64,000 nucleotides of DNA, from NCBI GenBank assembly GCA_050084985.1, contig JBITNC010000001.1, positions 35,836,001-35,900,000 on the forward strand, in the 5' to 3' direction. The translations under genes and the position numbers were made by a program. The stretch comes from Nageia nagi. Taxonomy: Eukaryota > Pinophyta. Below are positions 47,921-59,140 of the stretch, in pieces. The notes beneath the pieces are model-generated. The model did not search any database. It worked only from the letters and a program-made list of their open reading frames with translations, and was not told the origin of the DNA. How positions within the stretch are numbered: position 1 is the first letter of the stretch; each line of letters opens with the position of its first letter.

Positions 47921-49016
47921 TCAACACATGTTGAGCTTTCTCTACAGCAGGGTAGGGATACCTTCTGGCATTATTTTGTCTGGTCAACACGGTAATCTGG
48001 TTTGCCATATTTCTACACAAATTCCGGAGTTCCTGAATTTCTGTAGATGATGCTACTCCTTGGTTCATATTAGGCTGATGTGGAGCTGGTAAGGCCAAGG
48101 GAGCTCTAGGAATTGGCAAATTTGACGACCAAGGTTGAACAGGGGTAGGAATATTAGCCAGAGGTGGAACTGAACTGATTACCAAAGGTCTCAAAATTTG
48201 CTGTTGTGTTGTGGTTATTGGGAAATAGGGCATTGGCATACGGCTTGGTAATTTCCCAACTACAATAAGGCATGATTCAGCATATACTGCTTGTCTATAG
48301 ACCTCCGGAAAGGTATTCACTCTGGAATTTTGGATTTGCAGAGAGAGATCCGGAGGAAAGGCTCTCAGGTAATACATCAAAGCTTGAAACTGCTGAGGCC
48401 TGACTAGCATGGGTACTCTCGTCCACATTCTCTGGAATCTAATGTTGAAATCTAGGATGTTCTCTTGTTCAAACCTTTTGATTGACGTGAACTGAGTGAG
48501 CAGAGAAAAGGGATCCCCTAGTTCATTAAACTCCAGGATAAAGGGCTCTGCCAGTTGAGCCCAGGTACTGATGGATCCATTAGAAAGGCCCCTGTACCAA
48601 TCCAGGACCTTTCCTTTGAAAGACTGAGCCAGTAATCTCACCATAATATCTTCATGCTGAATATTGTGAATCTTTGCTAGGCCGGCTACATCCACACAGT
48701 GCTCATAAGCCGTTTTTTCTGAAGTTGCATCAAACTCCGGAAGGGTTTTAAAAACATTTGTTGGGATATCATGTAATACCGCCAGAGCTATGGGTACCCC
48801 ATTGTCCCATTCCGGATAAATATTCTGAGCTGGATTAGCCATTCTAGGGAAGGTATCTCTAGTATGAAGATTGGATGGTTCTGGCTTGATAAAGGATTTT
48901 AGGGAGTCGATACTATTCAGAGACTTGGACTTGATCAGGGTCTTTCTCCTAGGAGTATCTAACTTCCCAAACTCCGGTGTTTCTTTTGCTGCTCTAGTTT
49001 TAGATCTTGTCCACAT
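47751..49016 (-). CDS. Intact gag of element E (Retrotrans_gag), 421 aa
   Basis: The only long uninterrupted gene in the window. Gag forms the virus-like particle in which the element RNA is packaged. The start is placed at the ATG at 49016 ('MWTRSKTRAAKETPEFGKLD') because the frame upstream reads through primer-binding site and LTR sequence, and because D gag begins similarly. The capsid core includes 'YEHCVDVAGLA', 'IMVRLLAQSFKGKVLDWYRGL' and 'ILDFNIRFQRMW' (about residues 110-220). A Pro-rich linker follows, then 'STEIQELRNLCRNMANQI'. The C-terminal knuckle 'CLACNDAHEQTTC' has CX2CX3HX4C spacing, one residue short of a classical CCHC. It could still be translated. Confidence 0.9.
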   Translation of the reverse strand: MWTRSKTRAAKETPEFGKLDTPRRKTLIKSKSLNSIDSLKSFIKPEPSNLHTRDTFPRMANPAQNIYPEWDNGVPIALAVLHDIPTNVFKTLPEFDATSEKTAYEHCVDVAGLAKIHNIQHEDIMVRLLAQSFKGKVLDWYRGLSNGSISTWAQLAEPFILEFNELGDPFSLLTQFTSIKRFEQENILDFNIRFQRMWTRVPMLVRPQQFQALMYYLRAFPPDLSLQIQNSRVNTFPEVYRQAVYAESCLIVVGKLPSRMPMPYFPITTTQQQILRPLVISSVPPLANIPTPVQPWSSNLPIPRAPLALPAPHQPNMNQGVASSTEIQELRNLCRNMANQITVLTRQNNARRYPYPAVEKAQHVLNEDADQASTSGAVNGLCLACNDAHEQTTCPIFQYQEYLSRSGGIPPPGVADDKAGT

Positions 49017-49134
49017 AAACTCTAGATTGCAAAAGAAAATGACAGGTTCAAAGCACCTATGATACACACAAATAATTTGCTTTAGTACATACCATGGATG
49101 GTGCTTCAGCAGAGTCACCAATAAATTTCTTCGT

Positions 49135-49153
49135 GTCCCACCGGGCGTGCCAA
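49135..49153 (-). promoter_or_regulatory. Primer-binding site of element E
   Basis: Minus strand TGGCACGCCCGGTGGGACA, starting about 10 bases inside the 5' LTR (in element sense). The same site, decayed by transitions, is found in C (32370-32388). The priming tRNA was not identified. It fixes the element's direction as minus. Confidence 0.75.
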
Positions 49154-49753
49154 AAAGAAATACTATTGATTGAGATTGTGTAATATGTGCGCCTGGAACA
49201 ATCTTAACCAAAGTAGTTCACGAACAGACTGTGGGACGCAGCCTGATCTCCGGAGAAGGCCGGTTCCTTATCCATTGGGTAAAGAAAAAGTAACAGGAAA
49301 GAGATAAAAAGAGTAGGGAGTGAGAGATTCAAGCAAAAGGATAGGGTAACAAGAAAGGAAGTAAAAGGATAGGGTAACGAGAGAGGAAGTAAAGGGATAG
49401 GGTAACGAGAGAGAAAGCAAAGGGGTAGATCACTAGTTCAGCGTGGGCTTTCGCAGTGTGCGAAACCTTGGCCTGAATCTAGTGTCGCAGCCACAGAACA
49501 AGTTCTCACTCTCTGAATAGCTCCCCAGCTTCTACTCTACCATGTAGCAGACACAGTTATACTAGCAACCCGCAACTATTACTCAGGAAACAAGCTAAGC
49601 TGCCACAATGTAACCAAATTAAGAATAACAATTACGAGTGCTAGACAAGAAAGGTCAAGATGGTTTCATAGTACCGGACTGAAGCTACAGGTCTTCGAGA
49701 ACAAATGAAAAGGGCAATACTAGGCTTTCGACCCTAGTTTCTCTTTATTTTCA

Positions 49754-49763
49754 TATATTTATA
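49754..49763 (-). promoter_or_regulatory. TATA box of element E (right, promoter LTR)
   Basis: Minus strand TATAAATATA. This is the LTR upstream of gag in element sense, so it would drive the genomic RNA. Confidence 0.7.
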
Positions 49764-50052
49764 CTGTATTAATAACAGTTACAAGATTACAGAATAGAAA
49801 TGTTTACAAAACGGCCGCAAGATTCTGGCCTTCTTGAACTGATATCACCTACATATGACACTTGGCCGACTGTTACAAAATTGGGTAGATCGCCAATGAT
49901 TCGGTTCCCTGATGATGGCGCTCAGGTATTTTGCAGACTTCCTTCTCTCCTGGAATGTTCAATTCTCCAACTCGGACTCTTCGATCTTTCATTACGGCCT
50001 ATTTTCCTCTGGACGCGGTCTTAATCCCAAATGTTAATCTTTCCCCTTCACC

Positions 50053-50495
50053 TGACGTCAGCCTTGAATCTCCGAACTTCTTTATTCACTGGCTCCGGAC
50101 ACTAAATTACTCCTTGATGATGTCATCCATTCCGGGCTCCGGTTTGCTTTATGAATGTAAACTTTATATCTCCTTGTGACGTCACCTTTGAATCTCCGGA
50201 ATTTCTCGCTCGCTGGTTCCGGATGCTAAATTTCTCTTTGCTGATGTCATCTGTTCCGGGGTCTGATTTCCTTCAAGATATGAACTCTGTTGTACCTGTG
50301 ACATCACCTTCATATGTCCGAAATGCTCCATGCACTGATTCCGAGCCTTTTAGTTCCCTTTGATGAACTCATCATCTCTGAACTCCGGTTCTTATTCAAA
50401 ATGTGAACGTCGTTTCGCCTGTGACGTCATCTTTCTTTCCTCCGGAATGTTTTCCTTTATGGCTCCGGATACTAAGTCGCTACCTGCTGACGTCA
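50053..50495. promoter_or_regulatory. TGACGTCA array in U3 of E (right, promoter LTR)
   Basis: Same layout as 44606-45048. Here the site matching 44975 is an exact TGACGTCA, so four of seven octamers are exact. Several CCGGA boxes differ between the LTRs only by C/T or G/A changes. Confidence 0.8.
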
Positions 50496-50874
50496 TATCC
50501 TACGGACTCCGGCCTTTTATTTATTCCGGAATAGCTCCCGGGGACATTAAGGTGAACTCATGATAATAATTGTAATACCCCGGGCCCTTCTTCAAGAATT
50601 TTAATGGAGGAATCTACAACAATGTTATGGTGTATTTATTCAGTTATGCATGTATGAGCCATACATTGGTATTATGAGGGTTTGTACATTAATATCTACT
50701 TATCTTAGGCAAAAGATGACATATTTGTGTTATGTACACTTGTAGTGGATGCCTTAGCTTATACGTTGGTAATATTATGTTATGAATGCTTAATGTTGAT
50801 GCCTTAGACCATATGTTAGGGTTTTTGTAATCAAATTTATTGATTTGCACTTTAGTTGTGTTTAGATCCTTACA

Positions 50875-53800
50875 ATAAGGGAATGTACTAGGTGTAGACC
50901 ACCAAACTCTAGAGTTGAGGTCATCCTCCTCCTATTACATGTTTGTGAAAAATTTTCTCTACCCTACTCTACAAATTATAGAGGGGAAGGTTCTCCTAGG
51001 TTTTCCCAATAGGTGATAAATAAAATTTGCATACACAATCTTGAGCTTAGGGATTACTACTTGATAGGGTATGGGGCATTTTTTAGATTATATAGATTCC
51101 TTAGTAAGCCCTATCTGCTACTTTATTATGTGTTCAATAGATTATTCATGGTTGAATTCTTTAGGTAGCTAGATGAAATAGATGAGAATTTTGGATCTGA
51201 AACCTGAAGAGACTAGTTTTTTCACTAGAATCTAAACCTTTGAGGGTTTTGTGCTGAAGAAGAAAAGCCAAGCTACTAAATATGTGAAAATATTGGAAAC
51301 ATTAGACCTTACCACTATAAATGTGGCCTATATTTATGAACTTGATGGTATTATGGTAGTTCATCTCAAGATAAATAATCAGGAGAACCCTACTGCCTTC
51401 TAACCATAAAGGAATGAGAAATTTCAAAATTTCAAAAATCCCTCCAAAAATACCATAATTTTGGATATGAAGTAGATGGTCATAAAAGATCCATCATCAA
51501 AGGAGGCCTTGTGGAGAATCTTCTTCAAAAATAAGAACACTTTAATAAAGGAAGGGGAAAATTGAGTAAGGAAGTCACTAAGAAATTGAGCAATAAGAAG
51601 AAATGGAGTGTAGCTAAGAAAACTATTTTTTATCATTAGAGTGGAGAAGGGAAATCTTACAACTGCTACAAACTTTGATGATGATGAATTTTCAAAAAAT
51701 TTCAATGAAGGGCATCCAGAGGAGCAAGTGTCAAGTTATAAGGATAATGAGAATTTATATGATGATAAACCCCCATCCCTAGCCATAATTATAATAACTC
51801 AATAGAGGCATAAGGAGGTAATTAAAAGAATGGAAAAGATTCGATAGAAGCAAAAGTAGTTGTAGCAACAAAAATCCTCTAGTCCTACTACTCTCAAGAT
51901 TGTGAAATATCAAAATGATCTAACACTAGATGATTTGTTACGAAAGTAGAAGAGGTAGAAGATATATCAAAGAAATCCATACAAAGGAACAACACAACCT
52001 TCTATGGGTACCATTAAGATTCTAACTTCCAATCCCTCATCATTCATTGTTTCAATTTCATTTGCTCCTATTTAATCATCTCTTGCATAAGAAACCTCAG
52101 TAAGTCAAAACCCTCCACCTCAAACCCAATCCATTTCATCATTTTCTATTATTTCTACCATAGCCCCATTATAATATGTTGCTCCTATCACAATGGTGAC
52201 TTTTGTAATGCTTGCATTCATGCAATCCCCAATCATGTTGATAAAAATGCATACTGCAACTTTAATTGCAACTTCATCCATAATAGTACAAAATTCTATT
52301 TCCATTGATTCCACCTTGGTTTCTCTACAAGGCCAATCTATTCAATTATCTTTTTTTATTTTCATAGTTAAGCCTATGACTCATCCACCCATTCCAAGCT
52401 TTGAGGAAGCTTCTTTATCTTCACAAACACAAATAGATACTCTATGTTTGTTTGCATAATATGATCCCATTGTAAAAATGATGAAGTATGTGCAAACTTA
52501 TTTAGTTCTAGCCACCTTCAAATCTCCTTCAATCTTGATGGAAATAAAGAATGTTAATATCAATCTTCTACCACAATAAGAAAGGAACAATCTTACATTC
52601 CAATCCACTTCAATTATCACATCAGATGTAAATAAGATAATGGTGTAGTTAAAAAAGTAGATAGAGAAAAGAGTCATATTTGAAAATAAGGCTACCAACC
52701 TTATAGAGAAGGTCAATAGTTTTAAAAATTATATTAAAAATATAAGAGATCACATATCAAAGGTATATGCTCAATTTTTCATGCAAACAAAGGATAAGGA
52801 ACTTGTTGCAACAATAGAGAAAAGTAAATCCAAGGATAAAGGGCTAGTTGCTACTAAATAAGAAAATAAGGAAATTGCAGGTAGAGTAAGAAAATATTAA
52901 GAAAATATTATCACAATTAGATACTAATTTGGCCAAACACAAGACTCAAATGGCCTAGAAGGATACTTTGATTTTTGGAAAGGACACTCAAATAAATGCA
53001 CAAGATGTACAACTTAAGGCTTAAGATATGGAGTTAGCCAAGAAGGATTCTCAACTTAAGGGATAAGAGGTTAGAATCAAAGCTAAAGATGTGAAGTTAT
53101 AGCAAGCCAAGTTTCTATTAAAAAATGAAGATCAGTTGAAGAAACTTGATGAGCAGATAAACAAAGTAGAGGAAATGAAAGATAAATCATCTTTCAACAA
53201 GGAAACCTTGGTCGGTTTAAAGACTAAGTTATTGGAGATCATATTCTTAGAAATGAAGATTTTATTCCCCACCTACAACTACATAACATCTTGCCATAAG
53301 GCCATTCATAATATCTTAACCAACATATAAAAAACTAATACCTTAATAGATGTAAGAAAAGATGATGCACATGCCATTATTTAAAACCTTGAGGTAATAT
53401 CAAATCAAGATCTATCTAAATAGAATCTAGGCATAAGGGAACAAATCTTAGATATGGTATCTTCTATCATGAGGATATATACATACTTAGATGAAGGATC
53501 CAAATACTAGGTAATTCTAACATAGGATATGCAACTTATCAGGGAAAAATTCTAGCACTTGCAAGCCTTATCCATTCCAAAATTTTGGCAGGATTCAAAC
53601 CCATTATCAGAAGACTAGGTAAAATAGAAAGTACAAACTACCTCAAAAGATGATTTAGAGTTTGATAGCTGGCCTAAAAGGTATGATTAAAATAATTTTT
53701 TATCATATTTCATCAATTTGATATCTTTATGGTCCTTTATCAAAGATTTGGCTATGGAACATAGTAACATTTCTTTTTCTATAATGAACAACATGATTAC

Positions 53801-53967
53801 TATACATAGGGACATGGATAAACTTAAAAAGTATAATGAGTCTAATCAAAAGTGGGCTAAGATAAAAGTTATTTTGTTGAAGGATGACTCTGTAGTCCAA
53901 GGTTAATGTTTGTTGTTAAGTCTAGTTTCTCAATTTTGTTACCAAAAATCCCCACAAGCCACTAGAA
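50875..53967 (+). pseudogene. D accessory ORFX, duplication copy 1
   Basis: A degraded frame of about 1,000 codons with stops mainly in place of Gln, ending just before the LTR at 53968. It aligns with ORFX of E along much of its length: 'NNQENPTAF' against 'RSQPNPPAF'; 'IIRVEKGNLTTATNFDDDEF' against 'QYRIESGNRNTPLESDLDDKF', then 'GHPEEQ' against 'EHPTEV'; a Pro/Ser/Thr-rich linker; a Lys/Glu-rich coiled-coil-like part ('KKLDEQINKVEEMKDKSSF', 53136-53200); and the C-terminal end 'NFLSYFINLISLWSFIKDLA', 'HSNISFSI' (about 53690-53790). It lies downstream of integrase, where ORFX also lies in C. Function unknown. Confidence 0.65.
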
Positions 53968-55795
53968 TGTAGATGTAATTTTGTACATAATGCTTTAAAT
54001 ATAATAAAAGGACTATGTTTTGTTTTGCTGGCTTCAAATTTTGTGTATAAATATGATTGTGTATTGATTACATTTACTTGTTCAAGAAATAAATCTTGTT
54101 CAAATTAATGGTCAATTCATAATACATAAGTATACTTCTATTTTTAGTTAATACACATAAGATATCGTATATCCACATAAATATTGGTTGTAGAATCCTT
54201 ACTTTTATTTATCTATAAGTTTTTAAGTCAAATCCATGCTTTGGATATAGCTAACATCATTCATGTTTCTTCGGATTTCAGAAGGAAGAAATTTTACTAA
54301 GTTCCTTGGATAGTAAAGAGAATCCACATCCTAGATGGTGAAGGTGACATCAGCATCCTCTGCACTATGGAAGAAAGTTTGAAATGTATTCTTTAGCTCA
54401 AAGAAAAGGAAGTCTAAAAAGGACGTCTACACTCTAGAGAACGCTGATATCATCAAGCTCATTTGCACCCTAGAAATATAATGCATACTAAGGAAATCTA
54501 TATACTAGATATTGCTAACGTCACAAGTTTTCTCTATATTACAGAGGTGAAAAGAATACAAAAGAATATGCATTATGGAAAAGGCTAACATCGAGTTGTT
54601 AGATTCACATACCAATTCAATCAAAAGGATACTCTACATTATGAACTTGCCCATAAGGAAAACATCTACTACATCTCTGGTCTTGCCTTGTGTCTTTTCG
54701 TACTTTGAAATTACTACTAAATAAATTAAGACTCTAAGCCCTAGATTATCTCAAATTCAATGCTAGCAACAACCCTAGAAGGGTGCCACATATCCTAGAA
54801 GACTCTCTCCACACTCCAAAAGGAGTTGATATCATATAGTGATTTTGTAATGCAAATTCTTTAGAAAACACTATAGAATGATCTTTCCAACCTAAATTCA
54901 ATGTGGGTTACCTCAGGGAGATTCCAAATTTAGTCCAAATTCAAAGATTAAGTTTGTAGAGCCTTTATAATCTTCAAATATCCTTGTTTGATAAGATCAA
55001 AATTAAAATACAAGAAGATACAGTTATTAGCTAGCCAACTAAGTGTGACTTGATGTGCAAAATTAGATTATTGGTTCATAAACAAGGTAATAGCTTCTAC
55101 AATTGCATCTTTGAGAAGAGTATAATCAAGGAAAAGGATCAAACACCTTCAAGCCATACTATAATAATTATTAGAAAAATTAGATCCATGAGTCCTCCAG
55201 CTACAATTACATGATTTGATCATGAGCAAACCCTTATCCAATCTAATATCAATCTGCAACGTGAATATAGGGTAAATCAGAATCAGAAGCTTCCATATGA
55301 GACTACTACCAAGGATCATGATGATGGTGACATTTTTATTTATTTTACCTTAGATCAATTCAATTTTCTCAAGATTTGATTTTAGGTGATGTACATATCT
55401 TTCTAATATCCCAAAGATCTTATTTTGTAATGAATGAGCATTATAGCTCATAAGTTTAGTAGATAGAGATCTATATGAGCTCTTGTAAATTTCTATAAAT
55501 ACTAGAGGCTTCTACTAAATAAAAGATCAAATACTGATTAAATATTACCCTTTGAAAATTACTATATTTTGGGATGATGAGCTCATATTGTTTACCCTCT
55601 CTAGTTGTATTTAAAATCTTTATCACTCTAAGGTTGTTGCTAATAGTTGCCCATATCCCAGGAAGGAGTTCATGTGTGGATCAAACTGTGGCTATTAGGT
55701 ATTATAGTCATTTATTTAACATATCTAGCTAAGACTACTTGTAGCTATAAAATTTGAGAAATATCTATACCAAAGAATTAAAAGATTTCTGATGC
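53968..55795 (+). repeat. LTR of D, duplication copy 1 (truncated)
   Basis: Starts TGTAGATGTAATTTTGTACA, preceded by 'ATCCCCACAAGCCACTAGAA', similar to the pre-LTR phrase of E. It matches 11783-13582 and 59141-60957 and stops at GATGCCTAT, where the second copy of the duplication starts. The last 200 bp of the LTR are missing here. It contains decayed octamers (TGACATCA near 54347, TGATATCA near 54448, AACGTCAC near 54518). Confidence 0.85.
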
Positions 55796-56055
55796 CTATT
55801 GGGTATTTAGATCTCATTTTGTATTATTCTTATATCCATTATTACAATGTTATGGTGTATTTATTCAGTTATGCATGTATGAGCCATACATTGGTATTAT
55901 GAGGGTTTGTACATTAATATCTACTTATCTTAGGCAAAATATGACATATTTATGTTATGTACACTTGTAGTGGATGCCTTAGCTTAGACCATATGTTAGG
56001 GTTTTTGTAATTGAATTTATTGATTTGCACTTGAGTTGTGTTTAAGATCCTTACA

Positions 56056-59000
56056 ATAAGGGAATGTACTGGGTGTATACTACTAAACTCTAGAGTTGAG
56101 GTCATCCTCCTCCTATTACATATTTTTGAAAATTTTTCTCTGCCCTGCTCTACAAATTATAGAGGGGAAGGTTCTTTCTAGGTTTTCCCAATAGGTGATA
56201 AATAAAATTTGCATACACAATCTTGAGCTTGGGGATTACTACTTGATAGGGTATGGGCCATTTTTTAGATTATATAGATTCCTTGGTAAGCCCTATCTGC
56301 TACTTTATTATGTGTTCAATAGATTGTTCATGGTTGAATTCTTTAGGTAGCTGGATGAAATAGATGAGAATTTTGGATCTGAAACCTGAAGAGACTAGTG
56401 TTTTCACTAGAATCTAAACCTTTGAGGGTTTTGTGCTAAAGAAGAAAAGCTAAGCTGCTAAATATGTGAAAATATTGGAAACATTAGACCTTACCACTAT
56501 AAATGTGCCCTATCTTTATGAACTTGATGGTATTATGGTAGTTCATCTCAAGATAAACAATCAGGAGAACCCTACTACCTTCTAACCATAAAGGAATGAG
56601 CAATTTCAAAATTTCAAAAATCCCTCCAAAAATACCATAATTTTGGATATGAAGTAGATGGTCATAAAAGATCCATCATCAAAGGAGGCCTTATGGAGAA
56701 GCTTATTCAAAAATAAGAACACTTTAATAAAGGAAGGGGCAAATTGAGTAAGAAAGTCACCAAGAAATTGAGCAATAAGAAGAAATGGAGTGCAGCTAAG
56801 AAAACTATTTTTTATCATTAGAGTGGAGAAGGGAAATCTTACAATTGCTATGAACCTTGATGATGATGAATTTTCAAAAAATTTCAATGAAGGGCATCCA
56901 GAGGAGCAAGTGTCAAGTTATAAGGATGATGAGAATTTAGATGATGATAAACCCCCTTCCCTAGCCATAATTATAATAACTCAATAGAGGCATAAGGAGG
57001 TAATTAAAAGAATGGAAAAGACTCGGTAGAAGCAAAAGTAGTTGTAGCAACAAAAATCCTCTAGTCCTACTACTCTCAAGATTGTGAAATATCAAAATGA
57101 CCTAACGCTAGATGATTTGCTACGAAAGTAGAAGAGGTAGAAGATATATCAAATAAATCCATACAAAGGAACAACAAACCTTCTATGGGTACCATTAAGA
57201 TTCTAACTTCCAATCCCTCATCAGTCATTGTTTCAATTTCATTTGCTCCTATTTAATCATCTCTTGCATAAGAAACCTCAGTAAGTCAAAACCCTCCACC
57301 TCAAACCCAATTCATCTTTTTCTATTATTTCTACCATAGCCCTATTATAATATGTTGCTCCTATCACAATGGTGACTTTCATAATGCTTGCATTCGTGCA
57401 ATCCCCAATCGTGTTGATAAAAATGCATACTGCAACTTCAATTGCAACTTCATCCACAATAGTACAAAACTTCTATTTCCATTGATTCCACCTTGGTTTC
57501 TCTACAAGGCCAATATATTCAATTATCTTTTTTTAATTTCATATTTAAGCCTATGACTCATCCACCCATTCCAAGCTTTGAGGAAGCTTCTTTATCTTCA
57601 CAAACACAAATAGATACTCTGTGTTTGTTTGCATAATATGATTCCATTGTAAAAATGATGAAGTATGTGTAAACTTATTTAGTTCTATCCACCTTTGAAT
57701 CTCCTTCAATCTTGATGGAAATAAAGAATGTTAATATCAATCTTCTACCATAACAAGAAAGGAACAATCTTACATTCCAATCCACTTCAATTATCACATC
57801 AGATGTAAATAGGCTAATGGTGTAGTTAAAAAAGTAGATAGAGAAAAGAGTCATATTTGAAAATAAGGCTAACAACCTTATAGAGAAGGTCAATAGTTTT
57901 AAAAATTATATTAAAAATCTAAGAGATCACATATCAAAGGTATATGCTCAATTTGTCATGCAAACGAAGGACAAGGAACTTGTTGTAGCAATAGAGAAAA
58001 GTAAATCCAAAGATAAAGGGCTAGTTGTTACTAAATAAGCAAATAATGAAATTGCATGTAGAGCAAGAAAATATTAAGAAAATTTTATCACAATTAAATA
58101 TTGATTTGGCCAATCACAAGACTCAAATGGCCTAGAAGGATACTTTGATTTTTGGAAAGGACACTCAAATAAATGCACAAGATGTACAACTTAAGGCTTA
58201 AGATATGGAGTTAGCCAAGAAGGATTCTCAACTTAAGGGATAAGAGGTTAGAATCAAATTAAAGATGTGAAGTTATAGCAAGCCAAGTTTCTATTAAAAA
58301 ATGAAGATCAGTTGAAGAAACTTGATGAGCAGATAAACAAAGTAGAGGAAATGAAAGATAAATCATCTTTCAACAAGGAAACCTTGGTTGGTTTGAAGAG
58401 TAAGTTATGGGAGATCATATTCTTAGAAATGAAGATTTTATTCCCCATCTAAAACTACATAACATCTTGCCATAAGGCCATTCATAATATCTTAACCAAC
58501 ATATAAAAAACTAATACCTTAATAGATGTAAGAAAAGATGGTGCACATGCCATTATTTAAAACCTTGAGGTAATATCAAATCAAGATCTATCTAAATAGA
58601 ATCTAGGCATAAGGGAACAAATCTTAGATATGGAATCTTCTATCATGAGGATATATACATACTTAGATGAAGGATCCAAATACTAGGTAATTCTAACATA
58701 GGAGATGCAACTTATCAAGGAAAAATTCTAGCACTTGCAAGCCTTATCCATTCCAAAATTTTGGCAGGATTCAAACCCATTATTAGAAGACTAGGTAAAA
58801 TAGAAAGTACAAACTACCTCAAAAGATGATTTAGAGTTTGATATCTGGCCTAAAAGGTATGATTAAAATTATTTTTTATCATATTTCATCAATTTGATAT
58901 CTTTATAGTCCTTTATCAAAGATTTGGCTATGGAACATAGTAACATTTCTTTTTCTATAATGAACAACATGATTACTATACATAGGGACATGGATAAACT

Positions 59001-59140
59001 TAAAAATATAAGGAGTCTAATCAAAAGTGGGCTAAGATAAAAGTTATTTTGTTGAAGGATGACTCTATAGTCCAAGGTTAATGTTTGTTGTTAAGTCTAG
59101 TTTCTCAATTTTGTTACCAAAAATCCCCAAGCCACTAGAA
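56056..59140 (+). pseudogene. D accessory ORFX, duplication copy 2
   Basis: Near-identical to 50875-53967, with further small indels such as a deleted base pair or two near 58255 and 59010. The same pieces are visible: the acidic 'NLDDDEFSKNFNEGHPEEQ' near 56850-56910 and the Lys/Glu-rich part near 58320-58380. Also non-functional. Confidence 0.65.

Larger units (their letters stand above)
43717..50618 (-). mobile_element. Element E: pol-less Tat-like element with gag and ORFX, youngest insertion
   Basis: Two LTRs of 1455 bp (43717-45171, 49164-50618) and a 4.0-kb interior coding on the minus strand. Perfect target-site duplication ACAAT (43712-43716, 50619-50623). By eye the LTRs differ at about two dozen sites and have no length difference, so it is much younger than its neighbours. 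Orientation comes from the gag strand, the primer-binding site next to 49164 and a TATA box downstream of the U3 array. The interior holds gag and the accessory ORFX but no protease, RT, RNase H or integrase. It is more GC-rich than its surroundings. Confidence 0.95.
49164..50618 (-). repeat. 5' LTR of element E (right copy)
   Basis: 1455 bp, the same length as the left copy. About 24 differences by eye, all C/T or G/A. First bases are TATTGATTGAG, the left copy having TG. U5 27-bp repeats at about 49338-49422, TATA at 49754-49763, TGACGTCA array at 50053-50495. Confidence 0.95.
38566..50874 (+). mobile_element. Element B: gag-protease-only LTR element (TR-GAG-like), interrupted by element E
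   Basis: 5' LTR 38566-39802; 3' LTR 42806-43716 plus 50624-50874, split by element E. A perfect target-site duplication ATAAG lies at 38561-38565 and 50875-50879. A primer-binding site like the common TGGTATCAGAGC follows the 5' LTR, and a purine tract (AGAGGGAAGGAT) precedes the 3' LTR. The 3.0-kb interior encodes gag and a protease remnant but no RT, RNase H or integrase, so it must have depended on another element's enzymes. This fits the class described in plants as TR-GAG elements. Confidence 0.9.
42806..50874 (+). repeat. 3' LTR of element B, split by element E
   Basis: Two halves, 42806-43716 and 50624-50874 (with the E duplication ACAAT at 43712-43716 and 50619-50623), give about 1.16 kb when joined, close to the 1.24-kb 5' LTR. 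Starts TGTAACATCCCCCTTGG and ends GATCCTTACA. CCCATGTTGG-type repeats lie at about 43090-43180. The last part is copied again at 55796-56055 by the tandem duplication. Confidence 0.9.

Noticed and set aside
51424-51705. 93-aa minus-strand open frame, with a near-identical twin at 56606-56887
   Set aside because: Conserved only because the region is duplicated; it is opposite the ORFX frame of D and has no family match.
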